Shown here: one piece after another, positions 27,409-33,296 of the stretch
Layout: the number at the start of each line of letters is the position of its first letter
How positions within the stretch are numbered: position 1 is the first letter of the stretch
DNA from: Agrobacterium genomosp. 13 str. CFBP 6927
GTDB taxonomy: Bacteria > Pseudomonadota > Alphaproteobacteria > Rhizobiales > Rhizobiaceae
Direction of reading: 5' to 3'
Assembly (NCBI GenBank): GCA_900012615.1
Contig: LT009756.1
Span: 913,972-947,267 of the forward strand
Length of the DNA stretch: 33,296 nucleotides
The notes under the pieces: generated by a model
What the model was told of the DNA's origin: nothing
Seen by the model: the letters and a program-made list of their open reading frames with translations, nothing else
Database searches by the model: none
Position numbers and translations under genes: made by a program

Positions 27409-27459
27409 TGATACATATGAACATCGATCGCAAGAATGCACATTTTGTGATGATACATA
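27409..27459. promoter_or_regulatory. Direct-repeat operator candidate between oxidoreductase and hxlR
   Basis: The nonamer TGATACATA occurs at 27409-27417 and 27451-27459, 42 bases apart start to start, or about four helical turns, within the 103-base divergent promoter region. The sites would let HxlR-type dimers bind on the same face of the DNA and control both promoters. The region is AT-rich relative to its neighbours. Confidence 0.5.
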
Positions 27460-27475
27460 CAAAAAGGATACTGTG

Positions 27476-27865
27476 ATGTCGCGACCGCGCGCCAAACTGA
27501 CCGGTAACTTTCCCGGCTGCCCGGTGGAATCGGCCTTAAGTTTCCTCGATGGAAAATGGAAGGGCGTGATCCTTTATCACCTCATCAATGAGGGCACGCT
27601 GCGTTTCAACGAGCTGCGCCGCCATATTCCCAGCGTCACCCAGCGCATGCTGACGAAGCAGCTGCGCGAGCTGGAAGAGGCGGGCCTGATTTCGCGCACC
27701 GTCTTTCCGGTGGTGCCGCCGCGCGTGGACTATGCGCTGACGCCGCTTGGCGAGACCATGCGGCCGGTAATCTCGGCGCTGAAAGTCTGGGGCGACGCCC
27801 ATGTCGTCTGCAAGAACGGCGCGAAATATACCCAGCTTCCGCAGGCTGCGGAGAAGGCGGCCTGA
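27476..27865 (+). CDS. HxlR-family transcriptional regulator
   Basis: 129-aa winged-helix protein. The N-terminal GCPVESALSFLDGKWKGVILYHL carries the conserved Cys15 that in HypR, YodB and QorR senses electrophiles or oxidants. Next come FNELRRHIPSVTQRMLTKQLRELEEAGLI (recognition helix) and the wing RTVFPVVPPRVDYALTPLGE. AAAAAGGA is 7-8 nt before the ATG at 27476; upstream in-frame codons would overlap the divergent gene. Probably represses the adjacent oxidoreductase gene and itself. Confidence 0.92.
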   Translation: MSRPRAKLTGNFPGCPVESALSFLDGKWKGVILYHLINEGTLRFNELRRHIPSVTQRMLTKQLRELEEAGLISRTVFPVVPPRVDYALTPLGETMRPVISALKVWGDAHVVCKNGAKYTQLPQAAEKAA

Positions 27866-27985
27866 AAAATCACGGGTAAAACCACGCCTGCGCTTGAGGG
27901 TTGCGGATGGTGCAATGCAACACGGATTTGCCCCGATTGATGCATAATGCTGCCATCGTGATTCGCAGCAGGGACATCAAAGCAC

Positions 27986-28822
27986 ATGAGCATGGGTTGG
28001 ATGGAGGCCGGATTCCTCGGCCTTTTGCAAGGACTTACGGAATTTCTTCCGATTTCTTCAAGCGCGCATCTGCGGATTGCCGGGGAGTTTTTGCCCTCCG
28101 GCACGGATCCGGGTGCCGCCTTCACCGCGATTACCCAAATCGGCACGGAAATGGCAGTGCTGGTTTACTTCTGGTCCGACATCATGCGGATCGCCGCCGC
28201 CTGGCTGCGGCAGAACCTTCGCCTCGGCCCCTATGACAAGGCCGATGCCCGGCTTGGCTGGCTGATCATCGTCGGTTCGGTGCCGATCGTCTTTCTCGGC
28301 CTGTTCTTCAAGGACGCCATCGAACATTCGCTGCGCAACCTTTATATCACCGCCGTGATGCTCATCGTCTTCGGCATCGTGCTCGGCATCGCCGACAGGA
28401 TCGGTGAAAAGCGTTACAAGCTGAACCAGCTGATCTGGCGCGACGGTATCCTGTTCGGTTTCGCGCAGGCCATGGCGCTTATCCCGGGTGTCTCGCGCTC
28501 CGGCGGCACCATCAGCGCCGGCCTGCTTTTGGGCTATACCCGCGAGGCGGCAGCGCGTTATTCCTTCCTGCTCGCCGTTCCCGCCGTCTTCGGCTCCGGT
28601 TTCTACCAGCTCTTCAAGAGCATCGGCGAGGATAATCCAGTCGGCTGGGGACCGACAGGACTTGCAACCCTGATCGCCTTCATCGTCGGTTATGCGGTGA
28701 TTGTTGTGTTCCTCAAGCTGGTCTCGACCAAAAGCTATATGCCCTTCGTCTGGTACCGCGTGGTCATCGGGTTCATCCTGCTGGGGCTCCTGGGAACGGG
28801 TGTCATCAGCGCCGGCGGGTGA
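27986..28822 (+). CDS. uppP: Undecaprenyl-diphosphatase UppP (BacA)
   Basis: Dephosphorylates undecaprenyl diphosphate to recycle the lipid carrier for peptidoglycan and other envelope polymers; overproduction gives bacitracin resistance. 278 aa, integral membrane. Both family signatures are intact: QGLTEFLPISSSAHL (15-29) with catalytic-site Glu19 and Ser24-Ser26, and PGVSRSGGTI (167-176) with Arg171. About seven to eight hydrophobic helices. The ATG at 27986 has AGGGA about 10 nt upstream; an ATG two codons later is possible. It lies 120 bases after hxlR and probably has its own promoter. Confidence 0.96.
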   Translation: MSMGWMEAGFLGLLQGLTEFLPISSSAHLRIAGEFLPSGTDPGAAFTAITQIGTEMAVLVYFWSDIMRIAAAWLRQNLRLGPYDKADARLGWLIIVGSVPIVFLGLFFKDAIEHSLRNLYITAVMLIVFGIVLGIADRIGEKRYKLNQLIWRDGILFGFAQAMALIPGVSRSGGTISAGLLLGYTREAAARYSFLLAVPAVFGSGFYQLFKSIGEDNPVGWGPTGLATLIAFIVGYAVIVVFLKLVSTKSYMPFVWYRVVIGFILLGLLGTGVISAGG

Positions 28823-28870
28823 GGGGCTTTCCAGGAACCATGCTTTTGGCAAAGTTGCATCATCCGCACG

Positions 28871-28985
28871 CCGTCACCCCGGACTTGATCCGGGGTCCAG
28901 CGCGATCAAGTCCTTGAGCGCAAAAGACTCTCCTCACGACGCAGACGCGCCGTGGCTGGATGCCGGATCAAGTCCGGCATGACGG
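28871..28985. repeat. Palindromic intergenic repeat, copy 3
   Basis: Arms 28871-28902 and 28954-28985 (32 bases each) are reverse complements with a few mismatches, with ends CCGTCA/TGACGG and core GGACTTGATCC, around a 51-base centre. Same arm and centre lengths as copy 1. It lies 48 bases after uppP. Confidence 0.85.
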
Positions 28986-29016
28986 AGGAGAGATTATGAC
29001 GTGCCGCGAAATGTAG

Positions 29017-29050
29017 AAGGCCCGCTCTTCCGAGCGGGCCTTTCGTCTTT
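29017..29050 (+). terminator. Intrinsic terminator between convergent uppP and mgtE
   Basis: AAGGCCCGCTC (29017-29027) pairs perfectly with GAGCGGGCCTT (29032-29042) around a TTCC loop, followed on the plus strand by TTTCGTCTTTT. This 11-bp stem ends transcripts from uppP after the repeat. It lies immediately beyond the mgtE stop, so it may also act on mgtE transcripts, though the minus-strand U-tract is poor. Confidence 0.9.
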
Positions 29051-30426
29051 TAGAGCAACGTACCGCTCAGGATCACCAGCGCCACCGAGAAGTAGATGAC
29101 GAGGCCGCTGACATCCACCAGCGTGGCGACGAAGGGGGCCGATGCGCTGGCGGGGTCAAGCCGCAGGCGCTGCAGCACGAAGGGCAGCATGGAGCCGGCG
29201 AGCGAACCGAAGGTGACGATGCCGACAAGCGCCGCAAAGACGGTGGCGCCCACCAGCAGCCAGTGCTCGCCATAGTCATAAAAGCCCGCCTGCTGCCAGA
29301 CCGTCAGACGCAGGAAGCCGATGGCGCCCAGAATGCAGCCAAGGGTCAGGCCCGTCGGGATTTCCCGCAGCAGCACCCGCCACCAGTCGGAAAGCTTCAG
29401 CTCACCGAGCGCCAGCGCCCGGATGATGAGCGAGGTGGCCTGCGAACCGGAGTTGCCGCCCGACGACATGATGAGCGGAATGAACAGCGTCAGCACCACG
29501 GCCTTTTCCAGCTCGCCCTCGAAATGCTGCATGGCGCTGGCCGTCAGCATTTCACCGAGGAAGAGTGCGGCGAGCCAGCCGGCGCGCTTGCGGATCATGT
29601 CCGGAAAGCCGATCGTCATATAGGGCTTGCCCAGCGCTTCCATACCGCCGAACTTGTGGGCATCTTCCGTGGTGTCTGCGATCATGGTGTCGATCACGTC
29701 GTCAACGGTGACGATGCCGAGAATATGCGAACGGTCATCGACGACGGGCAGCGCCAGAAGGTCGTGCTTGCGGATCAGCCGGGCGACATCCTCCTGCGAC
29801 ATCAGGGGGCTGGCGCAGACGATGCCTTCCTTCGATGCGACGGAGAGGATGGAAGCGCCGGGCTCACCGGTCACAAGGCGACGCAGCGTCACGACGGTGG
29901 AGAGCGTTCCGTCCTGCGCCAGCACATAGATGGCATAGACCGTTTCACGCGACCGCTCGACGACGCGGATGTGCGAAAGGGTCTGTTCCACCGTCCAGTC
30001 ATCAGGCACGCTGACGAATTCCGTGGTCATGATCGAGCCGGCGGTGCGCGGCGGATAACCCATCAGGTGCTTGATGGAGAGCGCCGTCGTGCGGTCCAGC
30101 CGGGAAAACAGCTTTGCCCGTGGCTCTTCTTCCATTTCCGCCATGACGTCGGCCACCCGGTCGTCAGACATCAGATTGACGAAGCGGGCTGCCTGTTCGA
30201 CAGGAATATGGGCGATGATGGCGGCTGCGCCATGCAGTTCCGGCCGGTCGAGAATGGCGACGGCCTTTGCCTGCGGCATGGCGAGGAGGGCGGTTGCGGC
30301 TTCGCTGACATCGAGCGTGTTGAGGTGCTCGACGCGTTCGGCGATGGTGGTGGAGGAACCGGCGTTTCCGCTACGAAGAAGACGTGCGGCCTTGCTGGCC
30401 CTCTGGGAGAGGTTGTGGAAGTTCAT
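29050..30426 (-). CDS. mgtE: Magnesium transporter MgtE
   Basis: Mg2+ channel of the inner membrane gated by intracellular Mg2+. 458 aa. Cytoplasmic MgtE-N domain about 30-130, two CBS domains (about 135-190 and 200-255), linker helix, then five transmembrane helices from about 283. The pore-helix signature SSGGNSGSQA (321-330) and the final DPASASAPFVATLVDVSG, whose Asp438 corresponds to the pore Asp of Thermus MgtE, are intact. The ATG has AGGTGAG a few nucleotides upstream, and that ribosome binding site lies within a structured leader that can sequester it. Separated from the upstream exporter gene by a strong terminator, so it has its own promoter. Confidence 0.95.
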   Translation of the reverse strand: MNFHNLSQRASKAARLLRSGNAGSSTTIAERVEHLNTLDVSEAATALLAMPQAKAVAILDRPELHGAAAIIAHIPVEQAARFVNLMSDDRVADVMAEMEEEPRAKLFSRLDRTTALSIKHLMGYPPRTAGSIMTTEFVSVPDDWTVEQTLSHIRVVERSRETVYAIYVLAQDGTLSTVVTLRRLVTGEPGASILSVASKEGIVCASPLMSQEDVARLIRKHDLLALPVVDDRSHILGIVTVDDVIDTMIADTTEDAHKFGGMEALGKPYMTIGFPDMIRKRAGWLAALFLGEMLTASAMQHFEGELEKAVVLTLFIPLIMSSGGNSGSQATSLIIRALALGELKLSDWWRVLLREIPTGLTLGCILGAIGFLRLTVWQQAGFYDYGEHWLLVGATVFAALVGIVTFGSLAGSMLPFVLQRLRLDPASASAPFVATLVDVSGLVIYFSVALVILSGTLL

Positions 30427-30540
30427 GATTGCTCACCTTTCCGTCGATTCGCCGATAACGGCGAACGCGGTGGTGAGCCGACAGTGGTCGGATCAGTTCA
30501 CGTTCGCCGGTCTCGGCAAAGGCAATCGACTGCTACTGTC
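30427..30540 (-). promoter_or_regulatory. Structured mgtE 5' leader with anti-Shine-Dalgarno, riboswitch candidate
   Basis: On the mgtE transcript, CGTTCGCCG (30467-30459) can pair with CGGCGAACG upstream (30509-30501, 9 bp). Alternatively its TTCGCCG (30465-30459) can pair with CGGCGAA downstream (30454-30448, 7 bp, TTAT loop). GCTCACC (30478-30472) is the exact complement of GGTGAGC (30437-30431), the Shine-Dalgarno region. GTCGATT (30530-30524) can pair with AATCGAC (30449-30443). The upstream pairing closes a domain that holds the anti-Shine-Dalgarno away; the downstream pairing lets it mask the ribosome site. I do not recognise a known riboswitch class; it is far smaller than the M-box. 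The leader 5' end is not defined. Confidence 0.6.
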
Positions 30541-30695
30541 GCTAGACATCCAATGATGCTCCGTTGAAATCCGCGCCGTGCTGGTCGGCATGCGCGTAAG
30601 GCCGTGTTGCGCCTGAAACCGAAAAGAGTCAAGCACCCGATTATGAAATTTCCGCAAGGTTCTGCACCGTGGCGAGGGGCGGCGATGCAGGCTGT

Positions 30696-30722
30696 AAAAA
30701 AAGGCGACTTCAAGCCGCCTTT
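30696..30722 (-). terminator. Intrinsic terminator of the MFS exporter gene
   Basis: Read on the minus strand, 30722-30700 forms a nine-pair stem (AAAGGCGGC with GTCGCCTTT, one G-U) with a short TTGAA-type loop, followed by a run of seven T. The exporter's TGA stop (30712-30710) lies in the loop. It isolates mgtE from upstream transcription. Confidence 0.92.
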
Positions 30723-31954
30723 TCGCGCCGTTCGACGGTGACGGAAACGAGGAAAACACCAAGCCCGAGAAGGGAAAGAACCGCGCCGACATAACCTGTC
30801 GAGGCATAGCCATAACCCATGGCGATGACGAGGCCGCCGAGCCAGGCGCCGAGCGCATTGGCGATGTTGAAGGCCGAATGGTTGGACGCGGCGGCAAGCG
30901 TCTGCGCATCCTGCGCCACATCCATCAGCCGTGTCTGCACCGCCGGACAGGCGGCAAAACCGCAGCCGATCAGGAAGACGCAGAGGCACAGCATGAAAGG
31001 ATCATGCGCCGTCATGCCGAACACCGCCATGACCAGCACGTTAAAGGCTAGCATGCCGCCAATCGTGCCATTGAGCGAGATATCGGCAAGCCGCGAGCCG
31101 ACCACATTGCCGACATTCATGCCGATGCCGAACAGCGCCAGCACCATGGAGACGGTGGAAACCGGCATCATCGCCACATCGGTGGTGGTCTTGGCAATAT
31201 AGCTGAAGACCGAGAACATGCCGCCGAAACCGACGGACGCGATGGCAAGCGTCAGCCACACCTGCACGCGGCGGAAAGCGCCGAGTTCGCGCCAGACACT
31301 CGCCCCTTCTTCCACCCGGTCACGCGGCTGGAAGAACCACAGCAGGGCGACGGTCAGAAGCGCAATGCCGCCCACCAGCATGAAGGCCGCGCGCCAGGAC
31401 AGCAGCTGGCCGAAGAAGGTTGCAAGCGGCGTGCCGAGCAGCGTGGCGATGGTGAGGCCGAGCATGACACGGCCGACGGCGCGGGCACGCTTGTGGATCG
31501 GCGCCATGGAGGCCGCCACCAGCGCCGCAACGCCGAAATAGGCGCCATGCGGCAGGCCGGTGATGAAGCGCAGAATGGTGAAGCTCAGGAAGTCAGGTGC
31601 GATGGCGCTTAAGATGTTGCCGGCCGCAAAAAGCCCCATCAGGCCAAGGAGCAAAGCGCGCCGCGTCATGCGTGCCGCAAGGACGGCGATGATCGGTGCG
31701 CCGATGACGACACCCAGCGCATAGGCCGTGATCACGTAGCCCGCCTGCGGCACCGTTACGCCATAGGTCGTGGCGACATCGGGCAGCAGGCCCATGATGG
31801 CGAATTCGCCGGTGCCGATGCCGAAGCCGCCGGCGGCAAGCGCCAGTTCAATCAGGGCGATGGCAAGCGGGGAAAGGGCCACAGCCGGGGCAGCCGTGTA
31901 AACGGTTTCATTCTCCGCATCAGAACGGACTTCGGAAATTTTCGACTGGCTCAT
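30710..31954 (-). CDS. MFS transporter, DHA1-type drug/arabinose efflux (AraJ-like)
   Basis: 414-aa inner-membrane exporter with about twelve helices. Motifs: GFGIGTGEFAIMGLLPDVA in TM1, as in AraJ/YdhP-like DHA1 carriers, the loop 2-3 motif LAARMTRRALLLGLMGLF, and GLPHGAYFGVAAL in TM4. A cytoplasmic loop (FFQPRDRVEEGASVWREL) splits the two halves and the second half ends in EKAA. Substrates of this branch include sugars and drugs; none can be assigned. The ATG at 31954 has AGGT about 5 nt upstream and overlaps by ATGA the stop of a 29-codon upstream ORF. A leader terminator precedes it, suggesting attenuation. Confidence 0.9.
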   Translation of the reverse strand: MSQSKISEVRSDAENETVYTAAPAVALSPLAIALIELALAAGGFGIGTGEFAIMGLLPDVATTYGVTVPQAGYVITAYALGVVIGAPIIAVLAARMTRRALLLGLMGLFAAGNILSAIAPDFLSFTILRFITGLPHGAYFGVAALVAASMAPIHKRARAVGRVMLGLTIATLLGTPLATFFGQLLSWRAAFMLVGGIALLTVALLWFFQPRDRVEEGASVWRELGAFRRVQVWLTLAIASVGFGGMFSVFSYIAKTTTDVAMMPVSTVSMVLALFGIGMNVGNVVGSRLADISLNGTIGGMLAFNVLVMAVFGMTAHDPFMLCLCVFLIGCGFAACPAVQTRLMDVAQDAQTLAAASNHSAFNIANALGAWLGGLVIAMGYGYASTGYVGAVLSLLGLGVFLVSVTVERREKAA

Positions 31955-32040
31955 TGTGACCTGAGAAGGGGAGGGGCCCCACAGAAAAAAGGGCAAGACC
32001 GTATGGGAGCGGTCTGCCCTGACTGGAGATGCGCGGTCAT
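31951..32040 (-). CDS. Putative 29-codon leader ORF of the MFS exporter
   Basis: ATG at 32040 with AAGG 9 nt upstream, 29 codons, and a TGA (31953-31951) that overlaps the exporter ATG as ATGA. The peptide starts MTAHLQSGQTAPIRSC and is unrecognised. The ORF spans the whole leader terminator hairpin, so a ribosome translating it would disrupt the hairpin. Its start codon lies in the GGTCAT/ATGACC stem. The evidence is positional only; no codon conservation can be tested here. Confidence 0.4.
   Translation of the reverse strand: MTAHLQSGQTAPIRSCPFFCGAPPLLRSQ
31985..32020 (-). terminator. Intrinsic terminator inside the MFS exporter leader
   Basis: On the minus strand, AGGGCAGACCG (32020-32010) pairs with CGGTCTTGCCCT (32001-31990) with one bulged base and an 8-nt loop, followed by six T. 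It ends 30 bases before the exporter start. No gene on that strand ends here, so it is either an attenuator or the end of a small RNA starting in 32060-32188. On the plus strand no T-run follows. Confidence 0.75.
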
Positions 32041-32059
32041 GAAAATGACCTTAAGTCAT
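32035..32059 (-). promoter_or_regulatory. Alternative hairpins at the leader ORF start
   Basis: On the minus strand the segment GGTCAT (32050-32045) can pair with ATGACC downstream (32040-32035, six pairs, TTTC loop), which masks the leader ORF start, or its GTCAT with ATGAC upstream (32059-32055). The DNA at 32045-32059 is also a near-palindrome and could instead be an operator. Confidence 0.45.
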
Positions 32060-32111
32060 CCCTAACATGAAATGATGCGTTGCGGTAGAGCGATTCTCGG
32101 CAAAAGAGCAT

Positions 32112-32141
32112 CTTCACGCGATGGTGTTTGGAACCCTATAT
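32112..32141 (+). promoter_or_regulatory. Putative promoter of the lipid kinase gene
   Basis: CTTCAC (32112-32117), 18 bases, then CTATAT (32136-32141), a good match to the alphaproteobacterial -10. Initiation near 32148 leaves a leader of about 41 bases. The -35 match is weaker. Confidence 0.45.
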
Positions 32142-32188
32142 AAGCCCAGGCATTTACGCGCGGCTGCCTCACGGGATCAGGTTGGAAC

Positions 32189-33097
32189 ATGAAGCTCATT
32201 GCAATTTTCAATCGTGACGGCGGCACCTTTCGCACCACGGATATGGATGCCTATTGCGACCACGCCCGCGAGGTCTTTTCCCGCGCAGGGCACGAGATCG
32301 ATTGCCGTCTCGTGTCAGGCAGGGACATTGTCGAAGAAATGGAGCGTGCCGCCGAGGAGCCGGGCATCGAAGGCATCATTGCCGGCGGCGGCGACGGCAC
32401 CATTTCGGCGGCCGCCGGTATAGCCTGGAAACAGGGCATTGTGCTCGGCATTGTGCCCGCCGGCACCATGAACCTGTTTGCCCGCTCGCTGAAGCTGCCG
32501 CTTGATATCCGTCAGTCTCTGGAGACGCTGGCGAATGGCGAGATCGCCAGTGTCGACATTGCCAGCGCCAATGGCAGGCTTTTCGTCCACCAGTTTTCGG
32601 CGGGCCTGCATTCGCGCATGGTGCGCTACCGCAACAATCTCGCCTTCGCCTCGCGTCTCGGCAAGATCAAGGCAAGCATCCGCGCCGCCATCAGCGTCAT
32701 TCTCAATCCACCGGTCTTCGAGGTGGAATATACCGTCAACGGCGAAACCCAGCATCGCAAAGTCTCGGCCATTTCCGTCTCCAACAATGAGTTCGGCCAG
32801 AATTCGCTGCTGGTGGCGGATAGCGTGTCGGGTGGCCATCTCGGTTTTTACCTCACAGATCCGCTGCCTCCCTCGGGTGTCGCAAAGCTCGTTTTCGACA
32901 TTCTGCGTGGCAGGTTGAAGGAAAACGCCGCCGTAACGGCCATGACCGTGACGGATGTTGAACTGCATTTCCCCAAGAAACGCCATGATGTGCGCTGCGT
33001 CATCGACGGCGAATTGCTGCCGATGGAACGGGACGTGGCGCTGGAGGTTCACGCCGGCGAGTTGAAGGTGCTGGTGGGCCGGGCGTTTTTCGCATGA
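32189..33097 (+). CDS. Diacylglycerol kinase-family lipid kinase
   Basis: 302-aa cytoplasmic kinase of the DAGK/YegS/sphingosine-kinase fold. The nucleotide-binding signature AGGGDGT is at 65-71, followed by PAGTMNLFARSL (90-101), the usual P(A/L)GTxNxxA motif of the family. The C-terminal beta-sandwich domain (about 120-300) includes SVSNNEFGQNSLL and CVIDGELLPME. It would phosphorylate a lipid such as diacylglycerol; the exact substrate is not evident. Transcribed divergently from the MFS exporter across 234 bases. It is the last gene in the window. Confidence 0.92.
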   Translation: MKLIAIFNRDGGTFRTTDMDAYCDHAREVFSRAGHEIDCRLVSGRDIVEEMERAAEEPGIEGIIAGGGDGTISAAAGIAWKQGIVLGIVPAGTMNLFARSLKLPLDIRQSLETLANGEIASVDIASANGRLFVHQFSAGLHSRMVRYRNNLAFASRLGKIKASIRAAISVILNPPVFEVEYTVNGETQHRKVSAISVSNNEFGQNSLLVADSVSGGHLGFYLTDPLPPSGVAKLVFDILRGRLKENAAVTAMTVTDVELHFPKKRHDVRCVIDGELLPMERDVALEVHAGELKVLVGRAFFA

Positions 33098-33151
33098 AGT
33101 GTGGCTGAGATACGAGACTACCGCGAGGGATCGGGTGGTCGCCGCTTGTTT

Positions 33152-33248
33152 CTTCTCCCCGAGGGGGAGAAGTCCGCGGCAGCGGGATGAGGGGGCGAGC
33201 TCTCCGCATATCGCTGGCGTTGCCCCCTCATCCGACCCTTCGGGCCAC
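33152..33248. repeat. Rhizobial mosaic palindromic repeat, truncated by linker
   Basis: CTTCTCCCC (33152-33160) and GGGGAGAAG (33164-33172) form a hairpin. GGATGAGGGGG (33185-33195) is complementary to the CCCCCTCATCC at 33223-33233. Positions 33224-33248 repeat 17-41 exactly; in the first copy the element continues with CTTCTCCCC, but here it stops at the linker. Confidence 0.8.
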
Positions 33249-33290
33249 TCGTATAACTTCGTATAATGTATGCTATACGAAGTTATTACG
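33249..33290. other. 454 paired-end linker (loxP-containing), non-genomic
   Basis: Positions 33253-33286 are a complete 34-bp loxP site: 13-bp arms ATAACTTCGTATA and TATACGAAGTTAT around the 8-bp spacer ATGTATGC. The extra flanks TCGT on the left and TACG on the right match, from memory, the 42-base linker used in 454 Titanium mate-pair libraries. The six bases after it (33291-33296) would come from the other end of a mate pair and are not contiguous with the genome. Confidence 0.93.
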
Positions 33291-33296
33291 AATCAC

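Noticed and set aside
29263..30567. A 434-codon open frame opposite mgtE
   Set aside because: Antisense shadow of a clear MgtE; composition rich in His, Asp, Arg and Gly without motif.
33253..33286. loxP as evidence of a P1-like phage, plasmid or engineered Cre/lox strain
   Set aside because: The bases flanking loxP on both sides match the 454 linker and no phage, cre or marker sequence is nearby; a library artefact is the simpler reading.

Overview
The window reads as chromosomal DNA of a Rhizobiaceae alphaproteobacterium, most likely Agrobacterium or a close Rhizobium. This rests on GC-rich, densely packed genes, a two-domain GlnE of rhizobial length beside a PleC-type kinase, a CtrA-type box with GANTC sites in the kinase promoter, and several mosaic palindromic intergenic repeats of the rhizobial kind. 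No searches could be run; product names come from motifs and family knowledge.

Layout. 1-2.3 kb: repeat, then an OmpR-type response regulator and its histidine kinase. 2.4-3.8 kb: DCC thiol-oxidoreductase (+) and a MipA/OmpV outer membrane protein (-). 4.1-9.6 kb: glnE (+) converging on a PleC-like kinase (-), separated by a perfect 44-bp inverted repeat. 9.9-13 kb: a CMD-fold protein and pepN (-). 13.4-17.4 kb: EamA transporter (+), a small unrecognised 63-aa gene with its own promoter and terminator (-), then a YegD-like Hsp70 followed by a family-4-like uracil-DNA glycosylase (-). 17.7-23 kb: diguanylate cyclase, atypical SDR, atypical cation-efflux protein, isocitrate lyase/PEP mutase family enzyme, GNAT, DEDDh exonuclease. 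23.3-28.8 kb: ETF-ubiquinone oxidoreductase, secreted pentapeptide-repeat protein, a divergent quinone-oxidoreductase/HxlR pair, uppP. 29-33.1 kb: mgtE, an MFS exporter and a lipid kinase.

Most genes are core housekeeping: nitrogen control, cell-cycle signalling, envelope, metal homeostasis and electron transfer. I see no phage, IS element, CRISPR array, tRNA or rRNA. The most interesting signals are non-coding. The mgtE 5' leader can form two mutually exclusive folds, one of which sequesters the Shine-Dalgarno. The MFS exporter is preceded by a short upstream ORF that contains an intrinsic terminator and whose stop overlaps the exporter start. The pleC promoter carries a symmetric CtrA box and three GANTC methylation sites.

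Caution: the last 48 bases are not genomic as written. Positions 33249-33290 match, from memory, the loxP-based 454 paired-end linker. It interrupts a repeat that also occurs at the other end of the window, so the window looks like a whole contig or contig end broken at repeats.
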